Shown here in pieces: positions 50,771 to 62,524 of a stretch of DNA of 64,000 bases. Where the stretch lies: contig NZ_ATWN01000011.1 of the NCBI RefSeq assembly GCF_000421265.1, positions 62,001-126,000 on the forward strand, given 5' to 3'. The number at the start of each line of letters is the position of its first letter. The first letter of the stretch is position 1. The position numbers and the translations under genes are program-made. Source of the DNA: Thalassospira lucentensis MCCC 1A00383 = DSM 14000 (GTDB taxonomy: Bacteria; Pseudomonadota; Alphaproteobacteria; Rhodospirillales; Thalassospiraceae). The notes beneath the pieces were generated by a model that saw nothing but the letters and a program-made list of their open reading frames with translations, ran no database searches and was not told where the DNA came from.

Positions 50771-52276
50771 TTATTCCGTGTCGGTTTCGCCGTCCGGACC
50801 ACCAATCAGCTCCATCTTGGTGATCTCACGCACATGGGTTTCTGACGGCAAAGGTTCTTCGATCATCCGGTCATCGGAAACGATGTGCTTTTCCTTCAAT
50901 TTGCGCGCAGACACCAGTACCGAGCCTTCCAACGATCCCAATGTCTTATTGTAATGCTTCACCGTGCTTTCAAGCGATTTACCCATCGATGAGAAATGCT
51001 TGGCAAGGGCCGCCAGACGGTCATAAAGCTGCAAGCCGATTTCACTGATATCGCGCGCACTTTCCGCCAGAGCTTCTTGTCGCCAGCCGTATGACACGGC
51101 TTTCAGCAACCCAAGCAAGGTGGTCGGCGTTGCCAAAATCACCCCATCGCGGAAACTGTCCTCGATCAAGCGCGGATCGCGTTCAAGGGCGGCGGAAAAG
51201 AAGCTTTCACCGGGCAGGAACAGCACAACGAATTCCGGGCTGTCGACCGATTTCCAATAGGATTTTTTCGAAAGCTCCGAGATCACCTTACGCACGTTGG
51301 TCACATAGGTGCCCATCAAGGCTTCGCGGCGATCATCGTCATATTTTTCGTCAATCGCCTCAAGGTAGGCCGATGTCGGCGCCTTGGCATCAACGACGAT
51401 GTTTTTCCCGCCCGGCAGGTGAATAACCATGTCGGGTTTTTGAACACCTTCGTCGGTATTGAAATGCACCTGTTCGTCAAAATCGCAATGCTTGAGCATC
51501 CCGGCCAGCTCAACAATACGCCGAAGCTGCAACTCACCCCATTTCCCCGAGACCGACGAACTTGAGCGTAGTGCGGAGCTTAACGTCTGGGTTTCCTTGG
51601 TCAGCTTGGTTTGCGATTGCACCAATGTGCCGACCTGCTCGCGCAGCTCGCCGTAAGCTTCCTTACGGTTTTTCTCAAGCTCGTTGACCTTGGTGTCAAA
51701 CGCCTCAAGCCGCTCACGGATCGGTTTGACCATGCCGTCAATTGCCTGCTGACGCTTTTCAAGGTCGCCTTTGGCTCCTTCCTGCATGCGCGAAAAGTTT
51801 TCGCGCGCCAGCTTCATGAACTCGTCGTTATTGACCTTAAGCGCATCGGACGACAGCGCCTTGAAACTATCAAGCAACTTGATTTTGGCATCTTCAAGCA
51901 TCGCAAGCTTCTCTGCTGCGGCTTCGCGTTCTTTTTCTAACGCGGTTTCAAGTTCCGATCCCTTTTCGCGCCACTGATCAAGAATAGTGCGCAGTTCTTT
52001 CATCTCGGCTTCAAGGGTGGGCACCCGGTGGGCTGTGGTTTCGGCAATGGCACGTTTTTCCGCCGCCTCGGCCAGTTTGTCGCGGGTGATCGCAAGCTCG
52101 CTTGCCAAATCACGACGTGTGGCTTCGGTTTGCTCAAGCTGCGACGAAACAAGGGCTGTGCGCGACTCTGTCTGGGCATCGGCGGCATCTTTGATGCGTT
52201 TGATCATTAATCCGCCAAATATAAGCGCCACCACAGAAGCCAAAACAGCCCCTGCGGCCAAAGATATCGGATCCAT
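50771..52276 (-). CDS. rmuC: DNA recombination protein RmuC
   Basis: A 501-residue RmuC protein, family members of which limit rearrangements at inverted repeats. An N-terminal membrane helix (LAAGAVLASVVALIFGGLMI, residues 5-24) leads into a long coiled coil (about 30-205). The nuclease-like RmuC domain follows (about 215-440), with GKWGELQLRRIVELAGM, KPDMVIHLPGGKNIVVDAKAP and FLPGESFFSAAL. It lies upstream of def on the same strand after a 187-base gap with no recognisable gene. Confidence 0.93.
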   Translation of the reverse strand: MDPISLAAGAVLASVVALIFGGLMIKRIKDAADAQTESRTALVSSQLEQTEATRRDLASELAITRDKLAEAAEKRAIAETTAHRVPTLEAEMKELRTILDQWREKGSELETALEKEREAAAEKLAMLEDAKIKLLDSFKALSSDALKVNNDEFMKLARENFSRMQEGAKGDLEKRQQAIDGMVKPIRERLEAFDTKVNELEKNRKEAYGELREQVGTLVQSQTKLTKETQTLSSALRSSSSVSGKWGELQLRRIVELAGMLKHCDFDEQVHFNTDEGVQKPDMVIHLPGGKNIVVDAKAPTSAYLEAIDEKYDDDRREALMGTYVTNVRKVISELSKKSYWKSVDSPEFVVLFLPGESFFSAALERDPRLIEDSFRDGVILATPTTLLGLLKAVSYGWRQEALAESARDISEIGLQLYDRLAALAKHFSSMGKSLESTVKHYNKTLGSLEGSVLVSARKLKEKHIVSDDRMIEEPLPSETHVREITKMELIGGPDGETDTE

Positions 52277-52781
52277 TGTCCCACCATTTCATTATCATCT
52301 GCGTTCTTTGTATCTGTTTTGTTCCGTCAAATCCACAACGCAACGTGAAAATAATCCGAAAGATCAGATGAAAATATTGTCGCACGGGCGCTGGCGAACG
52401 TCTAAAATTAGACTATATTTCAAAGACATATATGGAATATGGCTTTAGATCATTGTCCAGGGCATCCCAGCCAACACCGTTCTCATGACCACCCCGGCAA
52501 GACATGGGCGGGATACTCACCCCGGCAATCTGGCGATTTCTCGGTGAAATGCCCCCCGCCTTAAGTTGTATTCCATCAAGACCCCCGGCGCACTAGCATA
52601 GGCGCCAAGCGACAGGATCAGGTTTGCCATGACAATGGCCCGTTACGGAACGGCCAGATGTGCATAACGTTCTGACCCTGAACCGCACCGGAATATCGTA
52701 TCGATCCAAGACATCTATCTGCGAGCGGGCAGGTGTCCGGTACGAACGCACAGACAACAGGAAACGAACAAGAGGCCACAT
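52277..52781. promoter_or_regulatory. divergent intergenic region rmuC / acs
   Basis: 505 bases without a supported gene between divergent rmuC and acs. It includes the palindrome GTCTAA-AA-TTAGAC (52400-52413) in an AT-rich patch that continues to about 52445, where an acs or rmuC promoter could lie. A ribosome-site-like AGAGG precedes acs. I found no tRNA, sRNA-like terminator or sigma-54 site. Confidence 0.5.
52400..52413. promoter_or_regulatory. 14-bp palindrome in the acs upstream region
   Basis: GTCTAA (52400-52405) and TTAGAC (52408-52413) are perfect inverted arms with a 2-base centre, about 370 bases before acs. It could be an operator for either divergent gene; the regulator is unknown. 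Confidence 0.35.
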
Positions 52782-54725
<1,944 letters not shown>

Positions 54726-54756
54726 GCGCCCACACGCGACTGCTTTTGACCTGACT

Positions 54757-54789
54757 AAAAAGGCCTCCGCATCTTTGCGGGGGCCTTTT
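54757..54789 (+). terminator. intrinsic terminator of acs
   Basis: AAAAGGCCTCCGCA and TGCGGGGGCCTTTT (54758-54771 with 54776-54789) pair over 14 positions with one or two G-U/mismatch positions, ending in TTTT. It lies 33 bases after the acs stop. Confidence 0.82.
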
Positions 54790-54902
54790 GCTTTTGGGGT
54801 AAACACTCACACGTCACACACCATTAAGTGAATTCGCCGGATCGACATTTTCCAATAGTCAATAATGGAACACTCATTTTAAAACCCGCCCGGGAGGACG
54901 CC

Positions 54903-57068
54903 GTGTCGATCCTTGCCTCGATGTCGCTACGCCGCGTGATACCAACCACCATCGCGTTTTTGGCCATCATTGCTGCTGCTACCACAGCCCTTTCAAGTTA
55001 TTTGATCGCGCGAGATGCCTTAAATTCCGGGGCAACGGACAAGCTTTCTGCCTTGGTTGGTGCCCGTCAAAGCGAACTGGACGGGTATTTCAAATCCATA
55101 AAACAGGATCTGGTTCTGCAATCCTCAAGCCCGGCCTTGCGCCAATCTGTCACCATTTTCGATTTTGCGTGGTCGGAACTAGGCAGTGGGGCGATGGAAA
55201 CGCTTCAGGACCTTTACATCAATCAAAATCCCAATACACCCAATCAGCGCGACATCCTTGATCAGGCACCGGACGGATCGACCTATTCCGATATCCATCG
55301 CCAGTATCACCCTTGGCTGCGACAGCTCCGCCACGAGCGGTCCTATGCCGATATCTATCTGATCAATGCCAGCGGTCATGTCCTTTACAGCGTTGCGAAA
55401 ACCAGTGATTTCTCCGAAGACCTGACCAAAGACACTGCCGCCGCGTCCGGTTTAGGGCAGGCCTTTGCCCTGTCGCACGGTGCAAAACCGGGATCGGTCA
55501 GCTTTGTTGATTTCACCACTTACCAACCGGCCGACGGCGCACCATCGGCCTTCATGGCCGCTCCCATTTATGACGACGGCGCCACCAGCCTGATCGGGGT
55601 GATGGCGGTGCGTATTCCAATTGACCGGATTAACACCATTTTACAAGGTGGGCAGGGACTGGGCGAAACCGGTGACACATTCCTTGCCGGTGCCGATGGC
55701 CTGATGCGCAATGACACCCGTTTGATGGACACCCCCACCAGTTTGCAACGCGAAGTCCGCGCCCAACCGGTTGATCGTGCTTTGGCCGGTGAAACCGGCA
55801 CCATGACCGTCGATGATTTTGGCGGTGACATGGTGGTATCGGCCTTTGCTCCGCTTGATATTGCCGACACGCGTCTCGCTCTTTTGGCGACGGTTGCCGC
55901 CGACGAAGTCTTTGCCCCAACCCGCAATATGCGTACCGCATCCTTGGTCATCCTGGTGATTGTCGCCCTTATTGCCACGATTGTCGGCTGGTCGCTGGGA
56001 CGTGGGATTACCCGCCCGCTGACCGAGGCTGTCCGCATGATGGAGGCCCTCGCCGCAGGAAAACTTGAAACGGATATTCCGCCCACACGCAGCCAAAACG
56101 CCATTGGCCGGATCATGCAGGCCTTGGGGAACTTTAAACAAAGCCTGCTTGAAAATGACCGCCTGACCCGCCAGCGCGAAGAAGAAAACGCGCAAAAGCT
56201 CGCCCGTGCCATGGAAATTTCGCGTGCGGTTGAAATCTTCCGCAGCCGGGCGGACGAAGTGGTTACATCGTTAGGCAACGCATCCAGTTCCATGGGCAAT
56301 ACCGCCAATATCATGTCTGGTGCTGTTTCCGACACCACACATCTGACCGACGATGTGGTGACCATCGTTGAGCGTGCCGCCGAAAACATCAATTCGGTTG
56401 CCACTGCCGCCGCACAGCTTTCCACCTCCATCGAGGAAATTGGCGATCATGTCCGGACGTCAAACAAGATCGCCAATGGGGCGGTTGCCAAAACAGAACA
56501 CAGCAACCGCCTTGTCCGAAGCCTGTCTGAAAGTACCGAAAAGATCGGGGAAGTTATTACTCTGATCAGCGACATTGCATCCCAGACCAATCTTCTTGCC
56601 CTGAACGCCACCATCGAGGCGGCCCGTGCCGGCGAGGCGGGCAAAGGCTTTGCCGTGGTTGCCAATGAGGTCAAAAACCTTGCAGCCCAGACCAGCCGCG
56701 CAACCGGTGAAATCAGCGAACAGGTTCTTGCCATTCAGGAAGCAACGCAGGAATCGGTCGTTGCCATGCAAAGCATTTCCGACGTCATGATTGAGATCAA
56801 TACAATCTCGGACACTGTTGCACATGCTGTAAGCCTGCAGGGCGAAGCAACCAACAACATAGCACTGAGTGCACGTGATACGGCCCATGGCACACAGGAA
56901 GTCCTGAGCAGCATCAACGGGGTCAGTGCAGCAGCCGGTAAAAGCGAGACCGCAACATATGACGTCACCCATGCCGCACGTGAGGTCTCCATTCAGGCCG
57001 AGAACCTCCGTTCTGAAATAGATCGCTTTGTCCGTGCCATTCAGGATGATCATCGAACAGTCGTATAA
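54903..57068 (+). CDS. methyl-accepting chemotaxis protein
   Basis: A 721-residue chemoreceptor. The first transmembrane helix is at about 12-32 ([24 protein letters not shown]) and is followed by a periplasmic Cache-type domain (to about 345). A second helix near 350-370 ([19 protein letters not shown]), a HAMP domain, and the signalling domain follow; its hairpin tip reads [35 protein letters not shown] in family style. I chose the GTG at 54903 because GGGAGG stands five bases upstream and the membrane helix follows at once. An in-frame GTG 25 codons earlier has no such site. The ligand is unknown. Confidence 0.93.
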   Translation: MSILASMSLRRVIPTTIAFLAIIAAATTALSSYLIARDALNSGATDKLSALVGARQSELDGYFKSIKQDLVLQSSSPALRQSVTIFDFAWSELGSGAMETLQDLYINQNPNTPNQRDILDQAPDGSTYSDIHRQYHPWLRQLRHERSYADIYLINASGHVLYSVAKTSDFSEDLTKDTAAASGLGQAFALSHGAKPGSVSFVDFTTYQPADGAPSAFMAAPIYDDGATSLIGVMAVRIPIDRINTILQGGQGLGETGDTFLAGADGLMRNDTRLMDTPTSLQREVRAQPVDRALAGETGTMTVDDFGGDMVVSAFAPLDIADTRLALLATVAADEVFAPTRNMRTASLVILVIVALIATIVGWSLGRGITRPLTEAVRMMEALAAGKLETDIPPTRSQNAIGRIMQALGNFKQSLLENDRLTRQREEENAQKLARAMEISRAVEIFRSRADEVVTSLGNASSSMGNTANIMSGAVSDTTHLTDDVVTIVERAAENINSVATAAAQLSTSIEEIGDHVRTSNKIANGAVAKTEHSNRLVRSLSESTEKIGEVITLISDIASQTNLLALNATIEAARAGEAGKGFAVVANEVKNLAAQTSRATGEISEQVLAIQEATQESVVAMQSISDVMIEINTISDTVAHAVSLQGEATNNIALSARDTAHGTQEVLSSINGVSAAAGKSETATYDVTHAAREVSIQAENLRSEIDRFVRAIQDDHRTVV

Positions 57069-57291
57069 ATAGGGTCTGACAATGTATTTGGCACCCTGCC
57101 CCTGTGGTTGTGCTGATGCCTAAATTAGTATAGGTACAGCCCTGCTGCGACGCAGCACCTTAACGGGCAGGCACGCAGACCCGGTCGCCGACCAATATGG
57201 CCGACGGGTTGACGCCATACCGCCTGATAACATTCCAGCCCCGGGGACAGCCCCCCGAACCGAATGGGCTTGACGGAGACGGAGATTTTCT

Positions 57292-58782
57292 GTGAACAGC
57301 GATTTTCTTCCGCGTTTGCGGGCTGAATGGCTTGGCAATATTCGCGGCGATGTGCTTTCGGGCCTTGTGGTGGCACTTGCCCTGATCCCCGAGGCAATTG
57401 CCTTTTCAATCATTGCCGGGGTTGATCCCAAGGTCGGGCTTTATGCCTCCTTCTCAATCGCCGTGATCACCGCGATTTTTGGCGGGCGTCCGGGCATGAT
57501 TTCGGCAGCGACTGCGGCCACCGCTGTTTTGATGGGCTCGCTTGTGCGTGAGCACGGGCTTGATTATCTGTTGGCGGCAACGGTTCTGGCTGGCGTGATT
57601 CAGATGGTGGCCGGCGCACTTCGCCTTGGCAGCCTGATGCGCTTTGTGTCCAAATCGGTGATGACCGGCTTTGTCAATGCGCTCGCCATTTTGATCTTCA
57701 TGGCGCAGCTGCCCGAACTGACCAATGTCAGCTATATGACCTATGTGATGGTTGCCGGTGGCCTTGCGATTATTTATCTGTTCCCACGCATTACCAAGGC
57801 CATCCCGTCGCCACTGGTGTGCATTGTGGTTCTGACCTTTGTGTCGCTGGCAATTCATGCCGATGTGCGCACGGTTGGCGATATGGGCGCATTGCCCGAT
57901 GCCTTCCCGGCAATCTATTTGCCCAACATTCCGCTTAACCTTGATACCTTCCTGATCATCCTGCCCTATTCGGCAGCGGTTGCCGCCGTTGGTCTTTTGG
58001 AAAGCCTGATGACCGCACAGATCGTCGATGAGTTGACCGACACATCGTCAGACCGCACGCGTGAATGTTACGGTCAGGGCATTGCCAACTTCTTCACCGG
58101 TTTCATCGGGGGCATGGCAGGCTGTGCAATGATTGGTCAGTCCGTGATCAACGTCAAATCGGGCGGTCGTGGCCGTTTATCGACCTTCCTTGCGGGTATT
58201 TATCTTCTGATCCTGATTGTGGTTCTGGGCGATCTGGTAGCGATCATTCCGATGCCGGCCCTTGTTGCCATCATGATCATGGTCTCCATCGGGACATTCA
58301 GTTGGTCATCGATCAAGGACCTCAAACACCACCCGCGCAGTTCGTCGATTGTGATGCTCGCCACCGTGATTACCGTGGTTGGTACGCACAATCTGGCGAT
58401 TGGTGTTCTGGTCGGTGTGTTGCTGTCGGGTATTTTCTTTGCCTGGAAAATCGCGCAGATTTTCCGCATCACCAGCACGCTTGATGATGCTGGTGCGCAC
58501 CGCACTTATGAAGTCCGTGGTCAGATTTTCTTTGCCTCGGTCGAAGACTTCACCAAGGCGTTTGATTTCCGCGAGGCGCTGGACAAAGTGACCATTGATG
58601 TCAGCCACGCGCATATCTGGGACATTTCAAGTGTTGCAGCCCTTGATATGGTCGTGCTGAAATTCCGTCGTGAAGGGGCCGAAGTCGAATTGATCGGTCT
58701 CAATGAAGCCAGCGAGACAATCGTCGATAAACTGGCCATCCATGATAAGCCCGGCGCGCTTGAACGCCTGATGGGCCACTAG
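57292..58782 (+). CDS. SulP family inorganic anion transporter
   Basis: A 496-residue SulP/SLC26 transporter. The membrane domain has the signatures GDVLSGLVVALALIPEAIAFSII near residue 15 and FGGRPGMISAATAATAVLMG near 62, and FIGGMAGCAMIGQSVINVKSGGR near 265. A short STAS domain forms the C-terminus (about 400-496, IDVSHAHIWDISSVAALDMVV). Substrates in the family include sulfate and bicarbonate; the stress-protein neighbour does not decide. The start is a GTG preceded by CGGAGA. The next gene follows after 11 bases and encodes a tandem Usp protein, so the two are probably one operon. Confidence 0.9.
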   Translation: MNSDFLPRLRAEWLGNIRGDVLSGLVVALALIPEAIAFSIIAGVDPKVGLYASFSIAVITAIFGGRPGMISAATAATAVLMGSLVREHGLDYLLAATVLAGVIQMVAGALRLGSLMRFVSKSVMTGFVNALAILIFMAQLPELTNVSYMTYVMVAGGLAIIYLFPRITKAIPSPLVCIVVLTFVSLAIHADVRTVGDMGALPDAFPAIYLPNIPLNLDTFLIILPYSAAVAAVGLLESLMTAQIVDELTDTSSDRTRECYGQGIANFFTGFIGGMAGCAMIGQSVINVKSGGRGRLSTFLAGIYLLILIVVLGDLVAIIPMPALVAIMIMVSIGTFSWSSIKDLKHHPRSSSIVMLATVITVVGTHNLAIGVLVGVLLSGIFFAWKIAQIFRITSTLDDAGAHRTYEVRGQIFFASVEDFTKAFDFREALDKVTIDVSHAHIWDISSVAALDMVVLKFRREGAEVELIGLNEASETIVDKLAIHDKPGALERLMGH

Positions 58783-58793
58783 GGGGAACGATC

Positions 58794-59648
58794 ATGACAC
58801 ATCTGATCGCATTGATTGACGGATCGGGTTATTCGCAAAGCGTTTGCGACCTCACACGCTGGGTTGCCGAGCGCACCGATGCATCGGTTGACCTGATGCA
58901 TGTTCTTGGCCGACGCGGTGTGGGTTCCGAACCTGCTGATCTGAGTGGTAATCTTAAGCTTGGCGCACGCACAGCCTTGCTTAAGGAACTTTCCGATCTG
59001 GATGAGCAGAAAGCCAAGCTTGAGCTCAAACGCGGGCGACTTCTTCTTGAAGAAGCCAAATCCGGGCTTGAGGAAGGTGGGCTTAAAACCGTTGGCACCA
59101 AATTGCGCCACGGCGATCTGATCGAAAGCCTTGCCGAATTTGAAGGCGACGCGGATTTGATCGTGATTGGCAAACGCGGTGAAGCCGCCGATTTTGCCAA
59201 ACTGCATCTGGGATCAAACCTTGAACGGGTTGTCCGGGCCGCCCACAAACCGGTTCTGGTGGCATCACGTGCGTTCAAACCAATCGAGAAATTCCTGATC
59301 GCCTTTGATGGTGGGGAAAGTGCCATGAAGGCTGTGCGCCACATTGCTGCGGGCAAGCTGTTTACCGATTTGCCCTGCACCTTGCTGTGCGTTGGCAAAT
59401 CAACCGACAGCCTGCAGGAAAAACTCGATCAGGCCGCAGAAATCCTGCGCACCGCAGGCTATAGCGTCAACGCCGAGTTCGCCGCAGGCGAACCCGAAGA
59501 CGTGATCAAGGACCGGATCGAAGCCGATAACATCGACCTTCTGGTCATGGGCGCCTATGGCCATTCGCGCATCCGCAACCTGATCATCGGCAGCACCACC
59601 ACCGAAATGGTGCGCTCCTGCCATGTCCCGGTGATGATGTTCCGCTAA
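58794..59648 (+). CDS. tandem universal stress protein (UspA family)
   Basis: A 284-residue protein with two Usp domains (about 1-155 and 160-284). Both keep the nucleotide-binding pattern G-x2-G-x9-G-S/T-x: GKRGEAADFAKLHLGSNLERV in the first and GAYGHSRIRNLIIGSTTTE in the second. The first domain carries a Lys/Glu-rich helical insert (LDEQKAKLELKRGRLLLEEAK). It is coupled with the SulP gene. SulP-Usp pairs are recurrent in bacteria, suggesting that Usp senses or regulates the transporter. A terminator follows. Confidence 0.9.
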   Translation: MTHLIALIDGSGYSQSVCDLTRWVAERTDASVDLMHVLGRRGVGSEPADLSGNLKLGARTALLKELSDLDEQKAKLELKRGRLLLEEAKSGLEEGGLKTVGTKLRHGDLIESLAEFEGDADLIVIGKRGEAADFAKLHLGSNLERVVRAAHKPVLVASRAFKPIEKFLIAFDGGESAMKAVRHIAAGKLFTDLPCTLLCVGKSTDSLQEKLDQAAEILRTAGYSVNAEFAAGEPEDVIKDRIEADNIDLLVMGAYGHSRIRNLIIGSTTTEMVRSCHVPVMMFR

Positions 59649-59678
59649 GTCGGGTAAAACGCAATCATCAGACAAATA

Positions 59679-59709
59679 AAAAGCCCGGCAGATCACCTGC
59701 CGGGCTTTT
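59679..59709. terminator. bidirectional intrinsic terminator
   Basis: A perfect 12-bp stem (59679-59690 with 59698-59709; AAAAGCCCGGCA) and a 7-base loop lie between the convergent usp and lipoprotein genes, with TTTT on one side and AAAA on the other. Confidence 0.9.
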
Positions 59710-59750
59710 GTCATACATAATGAATTTCGCGTCTTAGGCTCAGGGCCTGT

Positions 59751-60347
59751 TCAGCGGACCAGAAAACGTCCAAGATTGGCGTTGATCTGACGTTCAAGTT
59801 CGCGATCAAGGTCCATCAGCAAGGTGGCTGTTTCGTCATAAATTGCTTTTTCACGCTCGGCGACCGACATTGATTCTGAAAGTGTGTGCGACCGTGCGGC
59901 CATGGCCTGCACTTCGCCCTTCTGAACGCCATTGGCATCGAGAAGTTCAAGCTTGGCCGCAACCTTCAACTCGATATTTTCAGACTGATCATCGGTAAAG
60001 GCACCTTTGATGCCCTTGGTCGTTTTAAGCGCGTTTGACGTGATCGACGCCTCGGTCACGGAATAGCGCAGCATGTCGCTGGTACCGGCCGTCTGGATAC
60101 GGTCATCGGGCCAGTTCATTGCCATTTTGCCAAGGCTGAAGGGCAGGCTGCTGGCCATGGAACCATTCACTTTTGAATCCCACGCAGCAACTTTTTCAAC
60201 CGGCCCGGCGGCAAACACAATCGGTTGAAGATGACGCCAGGTGACATCGGGGTAATTTGCCACCGGCGTGCTGGTGCAGGCCGCCAGCAGCGCAACCATG
60301 ACACCGGCAATGCTTGCGCGCATGCCATTGATGGACAATACCTTCAT
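59751..60347 (-). CDS. hypothetical lipoprotein
   Basis: A 198-residue exported protein I cannot assign to a family. It has an N-terminal lipoprotein signal (VLSINGMRASIAGVMVALLAAC, lipobox LLAAC near residue 24). The mature part is soluble and ends with a charged helix (EREKAIYDETATLLMDLDRELERQINANLGRFL). The start at 60347 follows GGGAG; an upstream in-frame start seven codons earlier is less likely. It stands alone between usp (convergent) and hslO (upstream, same strand). Confidence 0.8.
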   Translation of the reverse strand: MKVLSINGMRASIAGVMVALLAACTSTPVANYPDVTWRHLQPIVFAAGPVEKVAAWDSKVNGSMASSLPFSLGKMAMNWPDDRIQTAGTSDMLRYSVTEASITSNALKTTKGIKGAFTDDQSENIELKVAAKLELLDANGVQKGEVQAMAARSHTLSESMSVAEREKAIYDETATLLMDLDRELERQINANLGRFLVR

Positions 60348-60469
60348 GAAATCAAACTCCCTCGTCATTCAAAACTCATACAAAAACGTCACCATGGATT
60401 TGGTTTTCCATGGTGACGTTGCGTGATGATTAAGGCAAGCCTGTGACAGGCTAATGCGCTGTAATCTTT

Positions 60470-61429
60470 TTATGAACTTTGCGCGTCATCGGCCTTAAAA
60501 GCCCGAATGTCTGCTTCGTTAAAGCCATAGCGCGTGTTGCAGAACTGGCACGACACCGCAACTTCACCGGTGTCACTTTCGCGCATCGACAGTAATTCGT
60601 CGAGTGGATAGGTCACAAGCGCGCCTTCGATCTTTTCGCGCGAACAGCGACATTTGAACCGCAATTCCGCCTGTTCGAACACACGCGGTTCTTCATCATG
60701 GAACAGGCGCCAGATCAAATCATGTGCCGACAGTGAAATATCGACAAGTTCGGTTTCCGTCGCACTGGTCATCAGGATTTTTGACCTGTTCCAGTCCTCG
60801 GCGACCTTTTCGCCTTCTTCCGGGGTGGCGGCATCGCCAGATGCACTGACCGGCAAGCGTTGCAGGAACAATCCGCCAACCCACCAGTCGGCATCAATCT
60901 CACCCTGATGAACTTCCAGTTTGAAGGCGGCTTCAAGCTGCTCGGACTGGCGGAAATAGGCCTCTGCACATTCCGAAAGGGTAGCCCCTTCAAGCGACAC
61001 AATACCCTGATAGCGTTCATGTTCATCGCCCTGATCGACCGTAAAGGCAATATGCCCGTTGCCCATCAGTTTAAGAACCTGCCCACGAAGCGCCTCTTCC
61101 CCGCCCTCTTCGGCGGCGATCAGGGTATTGAGGCGGTCTTCATCAACCCGAAGGCACGCACGTACGTTGCCCTCACTGTCAACATCGACCACAAGCATGC
61201 TGATCGGCCCGTCCGACGATGTCTGAAGGGTAAACAGCCCGTCATACTTCAACGACGACGACAACAGCACCGCAAGGCCAATCATCTCACCCAAAAGGTG
61301 GTTGGCAAGCGCAGGATAACTGTGCTGACCAATGATGGTCTGCACCAATGGGCCAAGGCGCGTAAAGCGGCCACGAATGTTGGAATGATCCAGCGTGAAA
61401 GGCTGGCAAAAATCGACAGCGATCTGCAT
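60470..61429 (-). CDS. hslO: redox-regulated chaperone Hsp33
   Basis: Hsp33 is a holdase activated by oxidation. The 319-residue protein has the N-terminal domain (GRFTRLGPLVQTIIGQHSYP) and the C-terminal zinc switch with four cysteines arranged CxC (FKCRCSREK) and CxxC (SCQFCNTRYGF). The start at 61429 begins the family N-terminus QIAVDFCQPF and follows GGAAG. It lies downstream of argD and argF on the same strand, the usual alphaproteobacterial order, though a terminator-like hairpin separates it from argF. Confidence 0.95.
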   Translation of the reverse strand: MQIAVDFCQPFTLDHSNIRGRFTRLGPLVQTIIGQHSYPALANHLLGEMIGLAVLLSSSLKYDGLFTLQTSSDGPISMLVVDVDSEGNVRACLRVDEDRLNTLIAAEEGGEEALRGQVLKLMGNGHIAFTVDQGDEHERYQGIVSLEGATLSECAEAYFRQSEQLEAAFKLEVHQGEIDADWWVGGLFLQRLPVSASGDAATPEEGEKVAEDWNRSKILMTSATETELVDISLSAHDLIWRLFHDEEPRVFEQAELRFKCRCSREKIEGALVTYPLDELLSMRESDTGEVAVSCQFCNTRYGFNEADIRAFKADDAQSS

Positions 61430-61521
61430 GTTCGGCTTCCGGTGTTGTGCGTGTTTGGGGCCGTATAACAAGACCAGCCCCGCATTGTCGAGACGATTCG
61501 ATATCGCGCTCGACGCATAGC

Positions 61522-61546
61522 AAAAGGGGCGACTAAAGCCGCCCCT
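61522..61546 (-). terminator. terminator-like hairpin after argF
   Basis: AGGGGCG (61525-61531) and CGCCCCT (61540-61546) form a 7-bp stem with an 8-base loop; on the minus strand TTTTGC follows. It lies 35 bases after the argF stop and before hslO. Confidence 0.7.
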
Positions 61547-61580
61547 CGCGAATTCGTAATGACTTATTTAGGTTGCCTAC

Positions 61581-62498
61581 TCACGATGGCAAGCCGTTAA
61601 AGCAGTATAGCAGAACCCCTTTCTGCGCATGCAGACGGTTTTCCGCTTCGTCAAACACCACCGATTGCGGGCCGTCGATCACCTCGTCGGTGACTTCTTC
61701 GTTGCGGTGTGCTGGCAGGCAATGCATGAAAATCGCATCCGTCTTGGCTTGCGCCATGGTTTTGGCGTTGATCTGATAGGGGGCCAATGCCTCCATGCGG
61801 GCATCGTAATCTTCGTCCCCCATCGAGACCCAGCAATCGGTGACAACAACATCCGCCTCGGCCAGCGCACTATCAAGGTCGGTCATCCGCACCTTGCCGC
61901 CATCGGCATTGGCGGTCTCAATCATCCCCTGATTGGGGCGATAGCCCGCCGGGCAGGCCATATCCATTGAAAAGCCGAATTTCGACGAGGCATGGATAAA
62001 GGATGCCGACACGTTATTGCCATCGCCAACCCAGGCAAATTTAAGCCCGTCAAGACGGCCCTTATGTTCCTTGATCGTCATCAGGTCGGCCATGATCTGA
62101 CACGGGTGGCTTTGATCGGTCAGGCCATTGATCACCGGCACCGTGGCGTATTTCGCCATTTCCAAAAGTTTGGATTCATCGGTGGTGCGGATCATGATCG
62201 CATCGACAAAACGCGACAAAACGCGCGCCGTATCGGCAATGGTTTCGCCGCGGCCAAGCTGGCTGCTGTCGGCATCAAGCACAACAACATCCCCGCCAAG
62301 CTGGCGCATGCCAACTTCAAACGACACGCGCGTACGGGTCGATGGCTTTTCAAAAATAAGGGCCAGAGTCTTACCCGCAAGCGGCTTGTCCCCAAACGGG
62401 GCTTTACCCGCTTTTTCGGAATCCCCAAGGGTCAGAATATCGTTCAGCGTGCCAGACGGCAGCACATCGATATCGAGAAAATGGCGAATATCAGTCAT
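61581..62498 (-). CDS. argF: ornithine carbamoyltransferase
   Basis: ArgF joins ornithine and carbamoyl phosphate to give citrulline in arginine synthesis. The 305-residue protein has the carbamoyl-phosphate loop FEKPSTRTRVSFE near residue 50, SHPCQIMADLMT near 130, and the C-terminal FMHCLPAHRNEEVTDEV with the catalytic Cys. It follows argD after 26 bases on the same strand, so the two are cotranscribed. Confidence 0.97.
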   Translation of the reverse strand: MTDIRHFLDIDVLPSGTLNDILTLGDSEKAGKAPFGDKPLAGKTLALIFEKPSTRTRVSFEVGMRQLGGDVVVLDADSSQLGRGETIADTARVLSRFVDAIMIRTTDESKLLEMAKYATVPVINGLTDQSHPCQIMADLMTIKEHKGRLDGLKFAWVGDGNNVSASFIHASSKFGFSMDMACPAGYRPNQGMIETANADGGKVRMTDLDSALAEADVVVTDCWVSMGDEDYDARMEALAPYQINAKTMAQAKTDAIFMHCLPAHRNEEVTDEVIDGPQSVVFDEAENRLHAQKGVLLYCFNGLPS

Positions 62499-62524
62499 AA
62501 ATCAATCTTCCTTACTGCGCGCCA

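Noticed and set aside
54828-54902. earlier GTG start for the chemoreceptor
   Set aside because: No ribosome site there, while GGGAGG stands properly before the GTG at 54903.
55568-56431. 287-codon open frame on the minus strand
   Set aside because: Antisense to the chemoreceptor gene, Ser/Arg/Ala-rich without any domain or ribosome site; a shadow of the real gene.
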